Of a stretch of 21,030 nucleotides of DNA, positions 13,983 through 21,030 are shown piece after piece. This DNA comes from JAWLHU01 sp041690255 (GTDB lineage: Bacteria; Bacillota; Sulfobacillia; Symbiobacteriales; Symbiobacteriaceae), in contig JAWLHU010000030.1 of NCBI GenBank assembly GCA_041690255.1, forward strand, positions 1 to 21,030, read 5' to 3'. The position numbers were made by a program, and so were the translations under genes. The first letter of the stretch is position 1. Every line of letters begins with the position of its first letter. The notes beneath the pieces were generated by a model, which worked only from the letters and a program-made list of their open reading frames with translations, did not search any database and had not been told where the DNA came from.

Positions 13983-14987
13983 GTGGAGGGATCTTCGCTG
14001 AAAGACGAGTGGGTGGTTGAGTTGCAGCATCTGAACAGCCGGTTTCGTGATGCCTATGGCGATGACCGGCTTGGTACTCGAGAGGAGCGGCGCTCCTTGC
14101 TGGCCGGCCAGGTGGGCCGATTACGGCCTCTCCGCCGGTTGAGCAACGAGGAGCTACAGACTGCGCATGGCGGACGTCCGTTAGTTGGGGTGGACGGCTC
14201 GCTCAACACCTTCGGTGGGCAGTATCCGCATTATGTTGACTTCCTGCGGGCGCTGGCCAAGCCGTCGGTTGGAGAGCCCGTGGTCCTGAAGGCGATCCAC
14301 TCACCGATCCCGGGCCAGGAAGACGTGGAGACCGCTCGGCGCAACGATCAGGAGGTTCGTCAGCAGAAGTTGGCTGCCCTGGAGGTGGCAGCAGCGCTGG
14401 CGATAGCCGAGAGGCAGCAACCATCCCCGTCCATGATTCTCATGGATGGGCCTCTGGTAAGATTCGACATGCGTGCCAGGGAGTCCTTCTTAACCCTGCG
14501 GAATTCTGTGGGAAGAAATGAAATTTTGTTGATAGGTTGCATAGAGAACATCGAGTCCCGGGTTATTTCGACACTACTCGGAGATCACGCCCCCCCTACC
14601 TGGCGCAATCGGTACGACTCTGACCTACTCTGGGAGACGCTGGAGGTCGGAGAGGTCCTGGAGGTTGCGCGCCCGGTCAAGGGGGTAAACCACTCGAGCG
14701 GAGAAGAGGAACAGGCAGCCCCGATTCGGACCTGGTTCATGCGCTCGTCCCTCGACCCGGCGGTGATTGGGCTGGAGATGCTGGAGGAGCAGGTCGGCGA
14801 TATGTCCCGGGTTGCGGACTACCTGTACACAATCACGCCAACTGACGGGAGGGGAATCCCGATCTGGCTCGACATTGTAGATCGGGAGGTCCGGCTGACC
14901 CAGGTGGAGTTGGAGGCCTACGTGGAATTGCTCGATCCACACCTGAAACGGGTCTTTGGTTTCAAGAGGGACGCTCGCATCTTCTAG
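13983..14987 (+). CDS. nurA: NurA domain 5'-3' nuclease
   Basis: Nuclease partner of the HerA translocase encoded directly downstream; together they resect DNA ends in archaea and some bacteria. Seen: PLVGVDGS with the metal-binding Asp (D71), then MDGPLVRFDMR with a second Asp (D155), then a C-terminal part IPIWLDIVDREV. The spacing and order fit the NurA domain; the length of 334 residues is normal. The start is unclear. GTG 13983 has no good ribosome binding site; GGAGGG (13985-13990) is well spaced for CTG 13998, and GTG 14013 is also in frame. The stop is 18 bases before herA, so the two genes are one operon. This pair separates abrB from metS, which are neighbours in Bacillus. Recruitment to double-strand-break repair is inferred from the family. 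Confidence 0.85.
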   Translation: MEGSSLKDEWVVELQHLNSRFRDAYGDDRLGTREERRSLLAGQVGRLRPLRRLSNEELQTAHGGRPLVGVDGSLNTFGGQYPHYVDFLRALAKPSVGEPVVLKAIHSPIPGQEDVETARRNDQEVRQQKLAALEVAAALAIAERQQPSPSMILMDGPLVRFDMRARESFLTLRNSVGRNEILLIGCIENIESRVISTLLGDHAPPTWRNRYDSDLLWETLEVGEVLEVARPVKGVNHSSGEEEQAAPIRTWFMRSSLDPAVIGLEMLEEQVGDMSRVADYLYTITPTDGRGIPIWLDIVDREVRLTQVELEAYVELLDPHLKRVFGFKRDARIF

Positions 14988-15005
14988 GGGGAGGCATCGG
15001 CAGAC

Positions 15006-16859
15006 GTGCAAGTCGTCGGTCTGACGAATGAACAGGAGATCACGGTCATCGACCAGGTGCGGCCTTTCCGGATCAACGAATACCTAGTGATCGATGATCC
15101 CGCTCTCGACTACCCGAAGGGCGAGGTAATTGAGACCCAATCCTTCAACCGCTTCCGGGACTTCAATCTAGACAAGGGAATTGTAGGCCCCGAGGTCTTC
15201 CAGGCCCTGGCCCAATCAACCCAGTACGATATCGGCCAGCACGATGTCCACGTGGCCAAGGTCCGGTTGCTGGAGCGTCTGCCGATTCCGATCCGACCGG
15301 GGACTTCGGTACGGGAACCGGAGTTCGCCGAGGTTGGGCCCTTCCTGGTTCGTGGTAACCCGGACAAGGCGATGGTCCTGGGGGTAATCCACTCGACGGA
15401 CAACCTGGCTGACGGTATGCCGGAAACCCTTCAGAACCGGGCCAGGCTGCTTGTGGATGGGCAGGTCCGTGAGCAGGACGGCGTCCCCTTTCTCTTCGAC
15501 CCGCGGGCGATGCAGCAGTACCCACATGTCGGCATCTTTGGCGGGTCCGGATCGGGCAAGTCCTTTGGCCTCAGGGTCTTCCTGGAAGAGTTGATGAAGT
15601 TGAAGATCCCGACTCTGGTCATGGATCCACACTTTGAACTGACCTTCTCCGATACGCCCTCCAACTGCCCACCCGGTTATCGTGACGTCAGGTTCGAGGA
15701 GCGTTTCAAGGTCTTTCAAGTCGGGCAGGATGTAGGCGTCAACTTTACGCAGCTCAACACGCGGGATCTGCTCACCCTGCTGAACGCATCCAGCAGCTTG
15801 TCTGAGGGCATGACCAACGCTGTAGAGGCGCTGCATCGGGCAAACGACTCCTACCTCTCCTTCGCCAGCCGCATCGATACCCTGATTGCTGCATTGGAAG
15901 CGGGAGAGAAGGGGGTTCAGGCTAGGTCACGGGACGCCGGAGCCAATGGATCGGAGCGGGAGGTGGGTCATGACCAGGCCCGGGCGCTGAACGAGGCGAG
16001 GGGCATTCCGCTCTCCAGCGTTAAGGGAATCCAATGGCGGCTACAGCGGCTCTATCGAGCTGGACTCTTCACCAATGACATAAAGCCGATTGAGCAGGCC
16101 CTACGGGCTGGTCAGTTGACGGTCGTGCAGGGACCGATCTGGATGCTCGGCGTCTTTGCCTCGTACGTGATCTCGACGCTTTATCGGCAGCGGCGCGACT
16201 ACAAGGACGCCCAGTTCCGGCGTGAGGCCGGTCTCTTCTTCCCACCCTTCGTGGTGGTGACCGACGAGGCCCACAACTTCGCACCGAAGGCGTTCGACGC
16301 TCCGGCGAAGTCGATCGTCAAGGAGATTGCCCAGGAAGGGCGAAAGTACGGTGTCTTTCTCATGCTCGCCACCCAGCGCCCCACGCTGCTGGATGAGACG
16401 GTGACGGCACAGCTCAACACGAAGTGCATCTTCCGTACTGTTCGCGCCTCAGACATTGCCACGATTAAGGAGGAGACCGACCTGACTGCCGAGGAGGCGC
16501 GCCGGCTCCCCTTCCTCCGGTCGGGCGATACCTTCATCTCGAGTGCCATCTTCGGCCGGACGGTTGCCATTCGGATCCGGATGGCAAAGACGACCAGTCC
16601 CCACACTGAGAATCCGTTCGATGAGCTGGTGGAGCAGGTGGAGGCCGCCGCAGACGACTTCCTGGAGACGGTCGGCCCATTCCTGACCAGGTTCGGTGTG
16701 GTGAACGAGGCCCAGTTGATAGACCTGGCCCGGGATCTGGCCAAACAGGGGCACTCTTACACGGTCGATGCGCTCCGTAGCCGGCTTGATGCGCTGGCGG
16801 AGGCGGACCGAGTGGAGAGGCAGACATTCCTTGGTATGACACAGTACCGCCTTAAGTGA
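15006..16859 (+). CDS. herA: HerA-type hexameric DNA translocase
   Basis: FtsK/HerA-superfamily ATPase that pumps DNA into NurA. Residues 1-~140 are a beta-rich N-terminal HAS-barrel-like part. Walker A is GGSGSGKS (residues 179-186). Walker B is VVVTDEAH (416-423). The sensor/arginine stretch is MLATQRPTLLD, followed by TKCIFRTVRASDI, typical of HerA. The middle contains a long helical insert with a Glu/Arg-rich stretch (residues ~285-335). The C-terminal ~80 residues are helical and charged. The length of 617 residues fits the bacterial members. The GTG at 15006 follows GGGGGAGG at 10-12 bases, which is slightly long. No terminator is obvious between herA and the T-box promoter 67 bases later. 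Confidence 0.93.
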   Translation: MQVVGLTNEQEITVIDQVRPFRINEYLVIDDPALDYPKGEVIETQSFNRFRDFNLDKGIVGPEVFQALAQSTQYDIGQHDVHVAKVRLLERLPIPIRPGTSVREPEFAEVGPFLVRGNPDKAMVLGVIHSTDNLADGMPETLQNRARLLVDGQVREQDGVPFLFDPRAMQQYPHVGIFGGSGSGKSFGLRVFLEELMKLKIPTLVMDPHFELTFSDTPSNCPPGYRDVRFEERFKVFQVGQDVGVNFTQLNTRDLLTLLNASSSLSEGMTNAVEALHRANDSYLSFASRIDTLIAALEAGEKGVQARSRDAGANGSEREVGHDQARALNEARGIPLSSVKGIQWRLQRLYRAGLFTNDIKPIEQALRAGQLTVVQGPIWMLGVFASYVISTLYRQRRDYKDAQFRREAGLFFPPFVVVTDEAHNFAPKAFDAPAKSIVKEIAQEGRKYGVFLMLATQRPTLLDETVTAQLNTKCIFRTVRASDIATIKEETDLTAEEARRLPFLRSGDTFISSAIFGRTVAIRIRMAKTTSPHTENPFDELVEQVEAAADDFLETVGPFLTRFGVVNEAQLIDLARDLAKQGHSYTVDALRSRLDALAEADRVERQTFLGMTQYRLK

Positions 16860-16925
16860 TTCGGTGGGCGTGGAAGATACCCTGGCGCCAGTCCGCTAGC
16901 GGTTAGCACACTGTATCCCCACAAC

Positions 16926-16955
16926 TTGACAGGCCTTTGAAGCGTCGCATATACT
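16926..16955 (+). promoter_or_regulatory. Promoter of the T-box/lipoprotein/metS unit
   Basis: TTGACA (16926-16931, perfect consensus), 18 bases, TATACT (16950-16955, 5 of 6). The expected transcription start is near 16962, just before the stem I region of the T-box RNA. Confidence 0.8.
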
Positions 16956-16961
16956 AGGACT

Positions 16962-17253
16962 GTTAACGCAATGACGGAGCGGAGTAAGGCTTGAGGCCAT
17001 CGGAAAGAGAGCCGGGTTAGGTGAAAGCCGGCGGTGGTCAAAACGGTCTGAACATGGCTTCCGAGCGGCCGGTCGAAGGTGCAAGTCTGCACTGTGTAGG
17101 CTAGGACGGGCGACTCCCGTTACAGGGTCACGGCATCGGCCCGCATCGCGTGCCCTTGCTGCTAACGAGGCTCGACCTTCCGGTCGGGTGAATCAGGGTG
17201 GTACCACGAGGATTGACACCTCGTCCCTTCGCAGGGGCGGGGTGTTTTTGTTT
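16962..17253 (+). ncRNA. T-box riboswitch leader, methionine-specific
   Basis: The T-box sequence AGGGTGGTACCACG (17195-17208) is canonical. Upstream, stem I shows AGTA (16983-16986) on its 5' side and GAAC followed by ATG on its 3' side, the loop-E pattern of a specifier loop. The specifier is read as ATG (17054-17056), methionine. A stem III-like hairpin with CCCGTTA lies near 17110. The bulge TGGT would pair with NCCA of a tRNA having A at position 73, as tRNA-Met has. Uncharged tRNA-Met should stabilise the antiterminator and allow transcription into the lipoprotein gene and metS. The specifier is deduced from motif positions, not from folding software. Confidence 0.92.
17216..17253 (+). 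terminator. T-box-controlled terminator
   Basis: A 12-bp stem ACACCTCGTCCC / GGGGCGGGGTGT (17216-17245), allowing G-U pairs, with loop TTCGCA, is followed by TTTTTGTTT. Its 5' arm also carries CTCGT and CCCT, which can pair with ACGAG and AGGG of the T-box, giving the alternative antiterminator. Confidence 0.88.
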
Positions 17254-17285
17254 GGACCAGAGGGGGGATCCCAATCCGTACACGA

Positions 17286-17747
17286 ATGCGCATGCTGATA
17301 CCGGCTCTGTTTCTCTTGCTGCTCCTGGATGGGTGTGGTTCGCCCAAACCTGCAGATTTACTGGGGGCGGAAGCGAGACTGCTCGCCCAGACCAAGGTAG
17401 GCGATGCAGTGGTCATGTTGGGCTCACTGCCTTCCGGCGAATGGGTCACCGCCGTCGCCGGCAAGGATGGTACTCCGACAACACAAACGATCACGCCGCA
17501 GCCCCAGCCGATGCCCTTTCTGGCCCAAGGTGTTGCGGTCCTGACCGGGCAGGCGCCCCCTGGTGCTGTGCGCTACGAGTTGCTGACCCGTGAGGGGGCG
17601 GTTCTCAAGGGAAAGATTGAGAACGATGTCTACTTGATCGCGTGGCCCGCTGCCTCAGACAACCCGGGCTATATCTTGCGCATCCTCAATGATACCGACG
17701 AAGAGATCTACCGGTGGCCGCCGCCTGGCGGACTGCCGGCGGCGTGA
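17286..17747 (+). CDS. Small predicted lipoprotein of unknown function
   Basis: A 153-residue protein that I do not recognise. The N-terminus is a signal peptide with a strongly hydrophobic core (LIPALFLLLLLDGC). C17 sits in a lipobox-like LDGC; Asp before Gly is unusual. The mature part is polar, with no other membrane segment. Pro-rich TPQPQPMP lies in the middle and RWPPPGG at the end; a beta-rich fold with GAVRYELLTREGAVLKGK is likely. The gene lies between the Met T-box and metS, with 25 bases to metS, so it should be co-transcribed and methionine-tRNA-controlled. The ribosome binding site is poor: GGGGGG is 18 bases before the ATG, so the start may lie elsewhere or be the ATG at 17292. 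Codon use fits the neighbours, which supports a real gene. Confidence 0.68.
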   Translation: MRMLIPALFLLLLLDGCGSPKPADLLGAEARLLAQTKVGDAVVMLGSLPSGEWVTAVAGKDGTPTTQTITPQPQPMPFLAQGVAVLTGQAPPGAVRYELLTREGAVLKGKIENDVYLIAWPAASDNPGYILRILNDTDEEIYRWPPPGGLPAA

Positions 17748-17772
17748 TTTTTCAGAACGGGAGGTTTGAACG

Positions 17773-19740
17773 GTGACCAAGTTCTACATTTCGACCCCAA
17801 TCTATTACCCGAGCAGCAAGTTGCACATTGGCCACTCCTATACCACGGTGGCGGCCGATGCCCTGGCCCGCTACCACCGTCGACGGGGCCATGAGACCCA
17901 CTTTCTCACCGGCACCGATGAGCACGGCCAGAAGATTGAGCGGGCCGCCGCGGCGGAAGGCAAGACCCCCATCCAGTTTGTTGACGAGATCGTTGCAGGC
18001 ATTAAGGATCTCTGGGCTGCGCTGCATATCTCGTACGATGACTTCATCCGTACCAGCGAGGATCGGCACAAGACCGCCGTCCAGCGGATTTTCAAGCAAC
18101 TGTATGACCAGGGCGACATCTACAAGTCCTCTTATGAGGGCTGGTACTGCACGCCTTGTGAGACCTTCTGGCTTGAGGGGAAGCTGAAGGAGGGGAACGT
18201 CTGCCCGGATTGCGGCCGTCCGGTGGAGATGACCAAGGAGGACAGCTACTTCTTCCGCCTGTCCAAGTACGCAGACCGCCTGCTGAAGCATATCGAGGAG
18301 ACTGATTTCATTCAGCCAGCCACCCGCCGCAATGAGATGGTGGCGTTCATCAACCAGGGTCTGGAGGACCTCTGCGTTTCCCGCTCGACGGTCAAATGGG
18401 GCATTCCGGTGCCCGTGGATGAGAACCAGGTGATCTATGTCTGGCTGGATGCGCTCTCTAACTATATCACCGCCCTGGGTTGGGGCACGGAGCAGGACGA
18501 TCTATACAAGAAGTTCTGGCCGGCCGACGTTCACTTGGTGGGGAAGGAGATCGTCCGCTTCCATACGATCATCTGGCCGTGCATTCTTATGGCGCTGGGC
18601 GAGCCTCTGCCCAAGAAGGTCTTCGGTCATGGGTGGCTCCTCTTCGGTACCGGTTCAGAGAAGATGTCCAAGTCGAAGGGGAACGTGGTCGATCCGTTCA
18701 TCTTGATTGAGAAGTACGGGTTGGATGCGGTTCGGTACTACCTCCTTCGCGAGGTACCCTTCGGTTCTGATGGTACCTACACGGAGGATGCCTTCGTCCT
18801 GCGGACGAACGTGGACCTCGCCAATGATATGGGCAATCTGCTCTCTCGGACGACGCAGATGATCAATAAGTTCTGCGACGGCAAGGTGCCGGCTCCGGTG
18901 CCCGAGGCAGATGATCGGATTCTCTCCGCCCTTGCCGGTGAGGTGCTGAAGGAGTATGAGTCCGCTCTCGATCGGCTGGAACTCTCCACGGCCCTTGTAG
19001 CACTGTGGAAGTTGGTGGGCCGGGCTAACAAGTATATCGATGAGCAGGCGCCCTGGGCATTGGCCAAGGATCCCGCCAAGGAGACCCAGCTTCGGAATGT
19101 GCTATACAGCCTGGCGGAGTCGCTCCGCTTCTTGGGTGTGACACTGACCCCCTTCCTGATCCACACCCCGGAGAAGATCTGGGATCAGTTGGGCTTGGAA
19201 CCCGGGGACGTCCGGACCGTCAAGTGGGAGGAAGCGGTGGCATGGGGTGGCCTGCCAGCCGGTACCGCCATTCGCAGGGGCAACCCGCTCTTCCCGCGCA
19301 TCGAAGTACCGAAGGAGGCTCCGAAGGTGGAAGAGGTGCAGAAGCCCGCAGAGACCGTTCCCGCAAAGGCAGCAGAGCCCGCAAAGGTCACGGAACCGGT
19401 GGAGGGCGTGGCCCAGATCGAGTATGAGGACTTTGCCAAAGTCGAGCTGAAAGTGGCCGAGGTGATTGAGTGCGAGAAGGTGCCGAAGGCCGACAAGTTG
19501 CTGAAGCTGCAGCTCAAGGTGGGTGAGGAGCGCCGGCAGATCGTCTCCGGCATCGCTCAGCACTATGCGCCGGAGGATCTGATTGGCAAGCGGATCATTC
19601 TCGTGGCCAACCTGAAGCCGAAGGCGTTGCGGGGCGTGGAATCTCACGGCATGCTGCTCGCCGCCACAGCGCAGGATGGTAGCTTGAGCCTGGTGACACT
19701 TGACAAGCCGGGCTTCCCGTCCGGTCCGCGGGTAAAGTAG
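17773..19740 (+). CDS. metS: Methionyl-tRNA synthetase
   Basis: Class I synthetase that charges tRNA-Met and initiator tRNA. HIGH motif HIGH (residues 18-21), KMSKS (residues 297-301), and the connective-peptide zinc site Cys126, 129, 144, 147. Residues ~350-500 are the helical anticodon-binding domain. A flexible linker rich in Pro/Ala/Glu/Lys (~515-545) leads to a C-terminal Trbp111/EMAP-II-type tRNA-binding domain (FAKVELKVAEVIECEKVP to the end, ~110 residues), which usually dimerises the enzyme. The length of 655 residues is standard for the Firmicute form. The GTG at 17773 follows GGGAGGT. Expression is expected to follow the Met T-box upstream. The next gene is tatD, as in Bacillus (yabD). 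Confidence 0.97.
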   Translation: MTKFYISTPIYYPSSKLHIGHSYTTVAADALARYHRRRGHETHFLTGTDEHGQKIERAAAAEGKTPIQFVDEIVAGIKDLWAALHISYDDFIRTSEDRHKTAVQRIFKQLYDQGDIYKSSYEGWYCTPCETFWLEGKLKEGNVCPDCGRPVEMTKEDSYFFRLSKYADRLLKHIEETDFIQPATRRNEMVAFINQGLEDLCVSRSTVKWGIPVPVDENQVIYVWLDALSNYITALGWGTEQDDLYKKFWPADVHLVGKEIVRFHTIIWPCILMALGEPLPKKVFGHGWLLFGTGSEKMSKSKGNVVDPFILIEKYGLDAVRYYLLREVPFGSDGTYTEDAFVLRTNVDLANDMGNLLSRTTQMINKFCDGKVPAPVPEADDRILSALAGEVLKEYESALDRLELSTALVALWKLVGRANKYIDEQAPWALAKDPAKETQLRNVLYSLAESLRFLGVTLTPFLIHTPEKIWDQLGLEPGDVRTVKWEEAVAWGGLPAGTAIRRGNPLFPRIEVPKEAPKVEEVQKPAETVPAKAAEPAKVTEPVEGVAQIEYEDFAKVELKVAEVIECEKVPKADKLLKLQLKVGEERRQIVSGIAQHYAPEDLIGKRIILVANLKPKALRGVESHGMLLAATAQDGSLSLVTLDKPGFPSGPRVK

Positions 19741-19750
19741 TCTCTGCTAG

Positions 19751-19790
19751 CCCCGGGTGCTCGTCGTGGGCGCCCGGGGTACCTTGTTCG
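19751..19790 (+). terminator. Hairpin between metS and tatD
   Basis: CCCCGGGTGC (19751-19760) pairs with GCGCCCGGGG (19770-19779), a 10-bp stem with one U-G pair, followed by TACCTTGTTC. The stem is strong and the T-run is poor; it may attenuate rather than fully stop read-through into tatD. Confidence 0.5.
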
Positions 19791-19802
19791 GGGGGATTCG
19801 TC

Positions 19803-20579
19803 ATGTTGTTTAACACACATTCTCATGTAGATAGCGGCCGGCACTTCACCGATGACCGCGATGCGGTCATGGTGCGAGCCCGGGAGATGGGTGTCTCCCG
19901 TCTGATGGTGATCGGGTTCAACCGCGAGGTGATCCCGGTAACCCTGAATTTCGCGGAGCGGTACGACTGGGTCTATGCGGCGGTCGGGATTCACCCGACC
20001 GATGCGCTGGAGTGGAGTGCGGAGACCGAGCGCCAGGTTCGAGCTGCTGCGGCGCATCCGAAGGTACGGGCGATCGGTGAAATTGGCCTCGACTACTATT
20101 GGAAGGACCGAGCCCCCTTCGATATGCAGCGCGATGTCTTTCGGCAGCAGATCCGCTTGGCGCGGGAATTGCATCTCCCCATCGCCATCCATGATCGCGA
20201 TGCACATGAAGACGTGGTGCGGATTCTCGAAGAGGAGCGTGCCGAAGAGGTGGGGGGCATCATGCACTGCTTCGCCGGAGACTGGGCGATCGCAGAGCGT
20301 TGCCTGGCACTCGGTTTCTACCTCGGTATAGGCGGGACAGTCACCTACAAGAATAACCCCATCGGGCAGGATGTGGTCCGGCGGGTGCCTCTCGACCGCC
20401 TCGTGCTCGAGACCGATGATCCCTATCTGGCCCCAGTGCCGTACCGGGGAAAGCGGAATGAACCCGGCTATGTGCGTCATGTGGCGGAGTTTGTCGCCCA
20501 ACTACGGGAGACCAGCCTAGAGGAGATCGCTGCTGCCACCTCGGCGAACGGACTCCGGGTCCTGCGCATAGAGAGCTAG
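19803..20579 (+). CDS. tatD: TatD-family metal-dependent deoxyribonuclease
   Basis: TIM-barrel metallo-hydrolase of the TatD family, homologue of Bacillus YabD; the family has 3'-5' DNase activity and is linked to DNA repair. Metal ligands are visible: HSH (H6, H8), the Glu in GEIGLDYYW (E93), the His in IAIHDRDA, the His in IMHCFAGD, and the Asp in LETDDPYLAPVPYRGKRNEP. The length of 258 residues is standard. The ATG at 19803 follows GGGGGGA. The substitution of HSHVD for the usual HTHLD is small and within the family. It lies behind metS and before the rrn promoter array. The exact substrate is not resolved by sequence. Confidence 0.94.
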   Translation: MLFNTHSHVDSGRHFTDDRDAVMVRAREMGVSRLMVIGFNREVIPVTLNFAERYDWVYAAVGIHPTDALEWSAETERQVRAAAAHPKVRAIGEIGLDYYWKDRAPFDMQRDVFRQQIRLARELHLPIAIHDRDAHEDVVRILEEERAEEVGGIMHCFAGDWAIAERCLALGFYLGIGGTVTYKNNPIGQDVVRRVPLDRLVLETDDPYLAPVPYRGKRNEPGYVRHVAEFVAQLRETSLEEIAAATSANGLRVLRIES

Positions 20580-20595
20580 CCCAGAATCTGGCGCG

Positions 20596-20624
20596 TTGAC
20601 GGGAGTCGGCGCGCCTGCTATTAT
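20596..20624 (+). promoter_or_regulatory. rrn promoter P1
   Basis: TTGACG (20596-20601), 17 bases, TATTAT (20619-20624), followed by CTGTCGCCG near the predicted start. It is the first of four tandem promoters before the 16S gene. Confidence 0.75.
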
Positions 20625-20678
20625 AAACCCCTGTCGCCGCCGAATACAGAGTTTAGTCGGCTGGGGAGATCTGGGCGG

Positions 20679-20708
20679 TTGACAGGGCGATGAGTTCGGA
20701 GGTAACAT
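20679..20708 (+). promoter_or_regulatory. rrn promoter P2
   Basis: TTGACA (20679-20684), 18 bases, TAACAT (20703-20708), followed by GGTCACCTCGCCGAA in the start region. The spacing equals that of P3 and P4. Confidence 0.65.
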
Positions 20709-20777
20709 ATAAACTCCGGTCACCTCGCCGAATGCGCCGAGACTGAGAAACCGCTTCGGAGTAAGCGAGAAAAGATT

Positions 20778-20796
20778 GCGACCACGTTTTGGTCGC
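20778..20796 (+). promoter_or_regulatory. Hairpin between rrn promoters P2 and P3
   Basis: GCGACCA (20778-20784) pairs with TGGTCGC (20790-20796) across the 5-base loop CGTTT. It ends directly at the P3 -35. No T-run follows. It may be a pause or RNA element for the transcripts from P1 and P2, or simply a DNA inverted repeat. Confidence 0.35.
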
Positions 20797-20826
20797 TTGA
20801 CAGTCCGCCAGCCGTTGTGGTAACCT
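20797..20826 (+). promoter_or_regulatory. rrn promoter P3
   Basis: TTGACA (20797-20802), 18 bases, TAACCT (20821-20826). The downstream AACGAAGCTGTCGCCGAACG closely matches the sequence behind P4. Confidence 0.75.
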
Positions 20827-20873
20827 AACGAAGCTGTCGCCGAACGTCGGCCACGATGGATAAACTTGAGTGG

Positions 20874-20903
20874 TTGACGATCATACGGTGGGCGTGGTAA
20901 TCT
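20874..20903 (+). promoter_or_regulatory. rrn promoter P4
   Basis: TTGACG (20874-20879), 18 bases, TAATCT (20898-20903), followed by AGCAAAGCTGTCGGGAACG. It is the promoter nearest the 16S gene, about 100 bases from the mature 5' end. Confidence 0.78.
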
Positions 20904-20936
20904 AGCAAAGCTGTCGGGAACGACGGTGACGCTCGA

Positions 20937-20953
20937 ACCTTGAAAACTAGACA
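20937..20953 (+). promoter_or_regulatory. Conserved pre-16S leader element
   Basis: ACCTTGAAAACTAGACA resembles the CTTTGAAAACT-type segment found before 16S genes and in rRNA spacers of Firmicutes, often discussed as a boxA-like antitermination or processing site. The function here is inferred from that resemblance. Confidence 0.5.
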
Positions 20954-21009
20954 GTGCAAGAGAGTAAAGCCAAGCGTAAGCTCGTAATCATGAAGAGCCG
21001 AACAAATTT

Positions 21010-21030
21010 TCTTCGGAGAGTTTGATCCTG
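21010..21030 (+). rRNA. rrs: 16S ribosomal RNA, 5' end (partial)
   Basis: AGAGTTTGATCCTG (21017-21030) is the universal 5' segment of bacterial 16S rRNA. By comparison with Escherichia coli numbering the mature end lies near 21010. The gene runs off the right edge. It begins a second rrn operon in the same direction as the one that ends at the left edge. Confidence 0.95.

Noticed and set aside
20517..20723. Short minus-strand open frame across the rrn promoter array
   Set aside because: It overlaps tatD and promoters P1-P2, has no ribosome binding site and shows no family resemblance.

Overview
This window is a GC-rich, origin-proximal block from a deep-branching Gram-positive (Firmicutes) bacterium, possibly thermophilic or anaerobic and Symbiobacterium-like. 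The assignment rests on gene order and content; I cannot name a species. The leader motif ACCTTGAAAACTAGACA before the 16S gene, the T-box riboswitch, AbrB, RicT and DarA all point to Firmicutes. HerA-NurA and a ferredoxin-dependent pyruvate oxidoreductase suggest a thermophilic or anaerobic lineage.

Layout. The window opens in the 3' end of a 23S rRNA, followed by 5S rRNA and a terminator. It closes in the first bases of a 16S rRNA, preceded by four tandem promoters. It is therefore the stretch between two rRNA operons. In between lie: (1) a membrane diguanylate cyclase (423-1592); (2) a two-gene pyruvate/2-oxoacid:ferredoxin oxidoreductase, made of gamma-delta and alpha-beta fusions (1883-5198); (3) a two-domain DnaD-like primosome protein (5414-6451), followed by the wreck of a DnaC/DnaI-type helicase-loader gene (6456-6755); (4) a run syntenic with the Bacillus subtilis yaaO-tmk-yaaQ-holB-yaaT-yabB-yabC cluster (6886-13428), with abrB on the opposite strand, as in Bacillus; (5) a nurA-herA DNA-end-processing pair inserted between abrB and metS (13983-16859); (6) a methionine T-box leader, a small lipoprotein gene, metS and tatD (16926-20579); (7) the rrn promoter array and the 16S start.

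How it fits together. Most genes are housekeeping: dTMP synthesis (tmk), clamp-loader delta prime (holB), rRNA and tRNA methylation (rsmI, yabB), tRNA charging (metS), DNA quality control (tatD, nurA-herA) and replication initiation (DnaD). Signalling appears as c-di-GMP synthesis, a c-di-AMP-binding PII-like protein (darA), RicT and AbrB. Relative to the Bacillus cluster, yaaR, yabA and yazA are missing.

Most noteworthy points: the collapsed helicase-loader gene beside an intact dnaD gene; a perfect CCATAAC palindrome on the abrB -10 with a third half-site at the likely nurA promoter; a lipoprotein gene placed between a Met T-box and metS; the unusual split of the pyruvate oxidoreductase; and four similarly built tandem rrn promoters. 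I found no CRISPR array, insertion sequence, tRNA or prophage. Nothing here is clearly a wholly new system.
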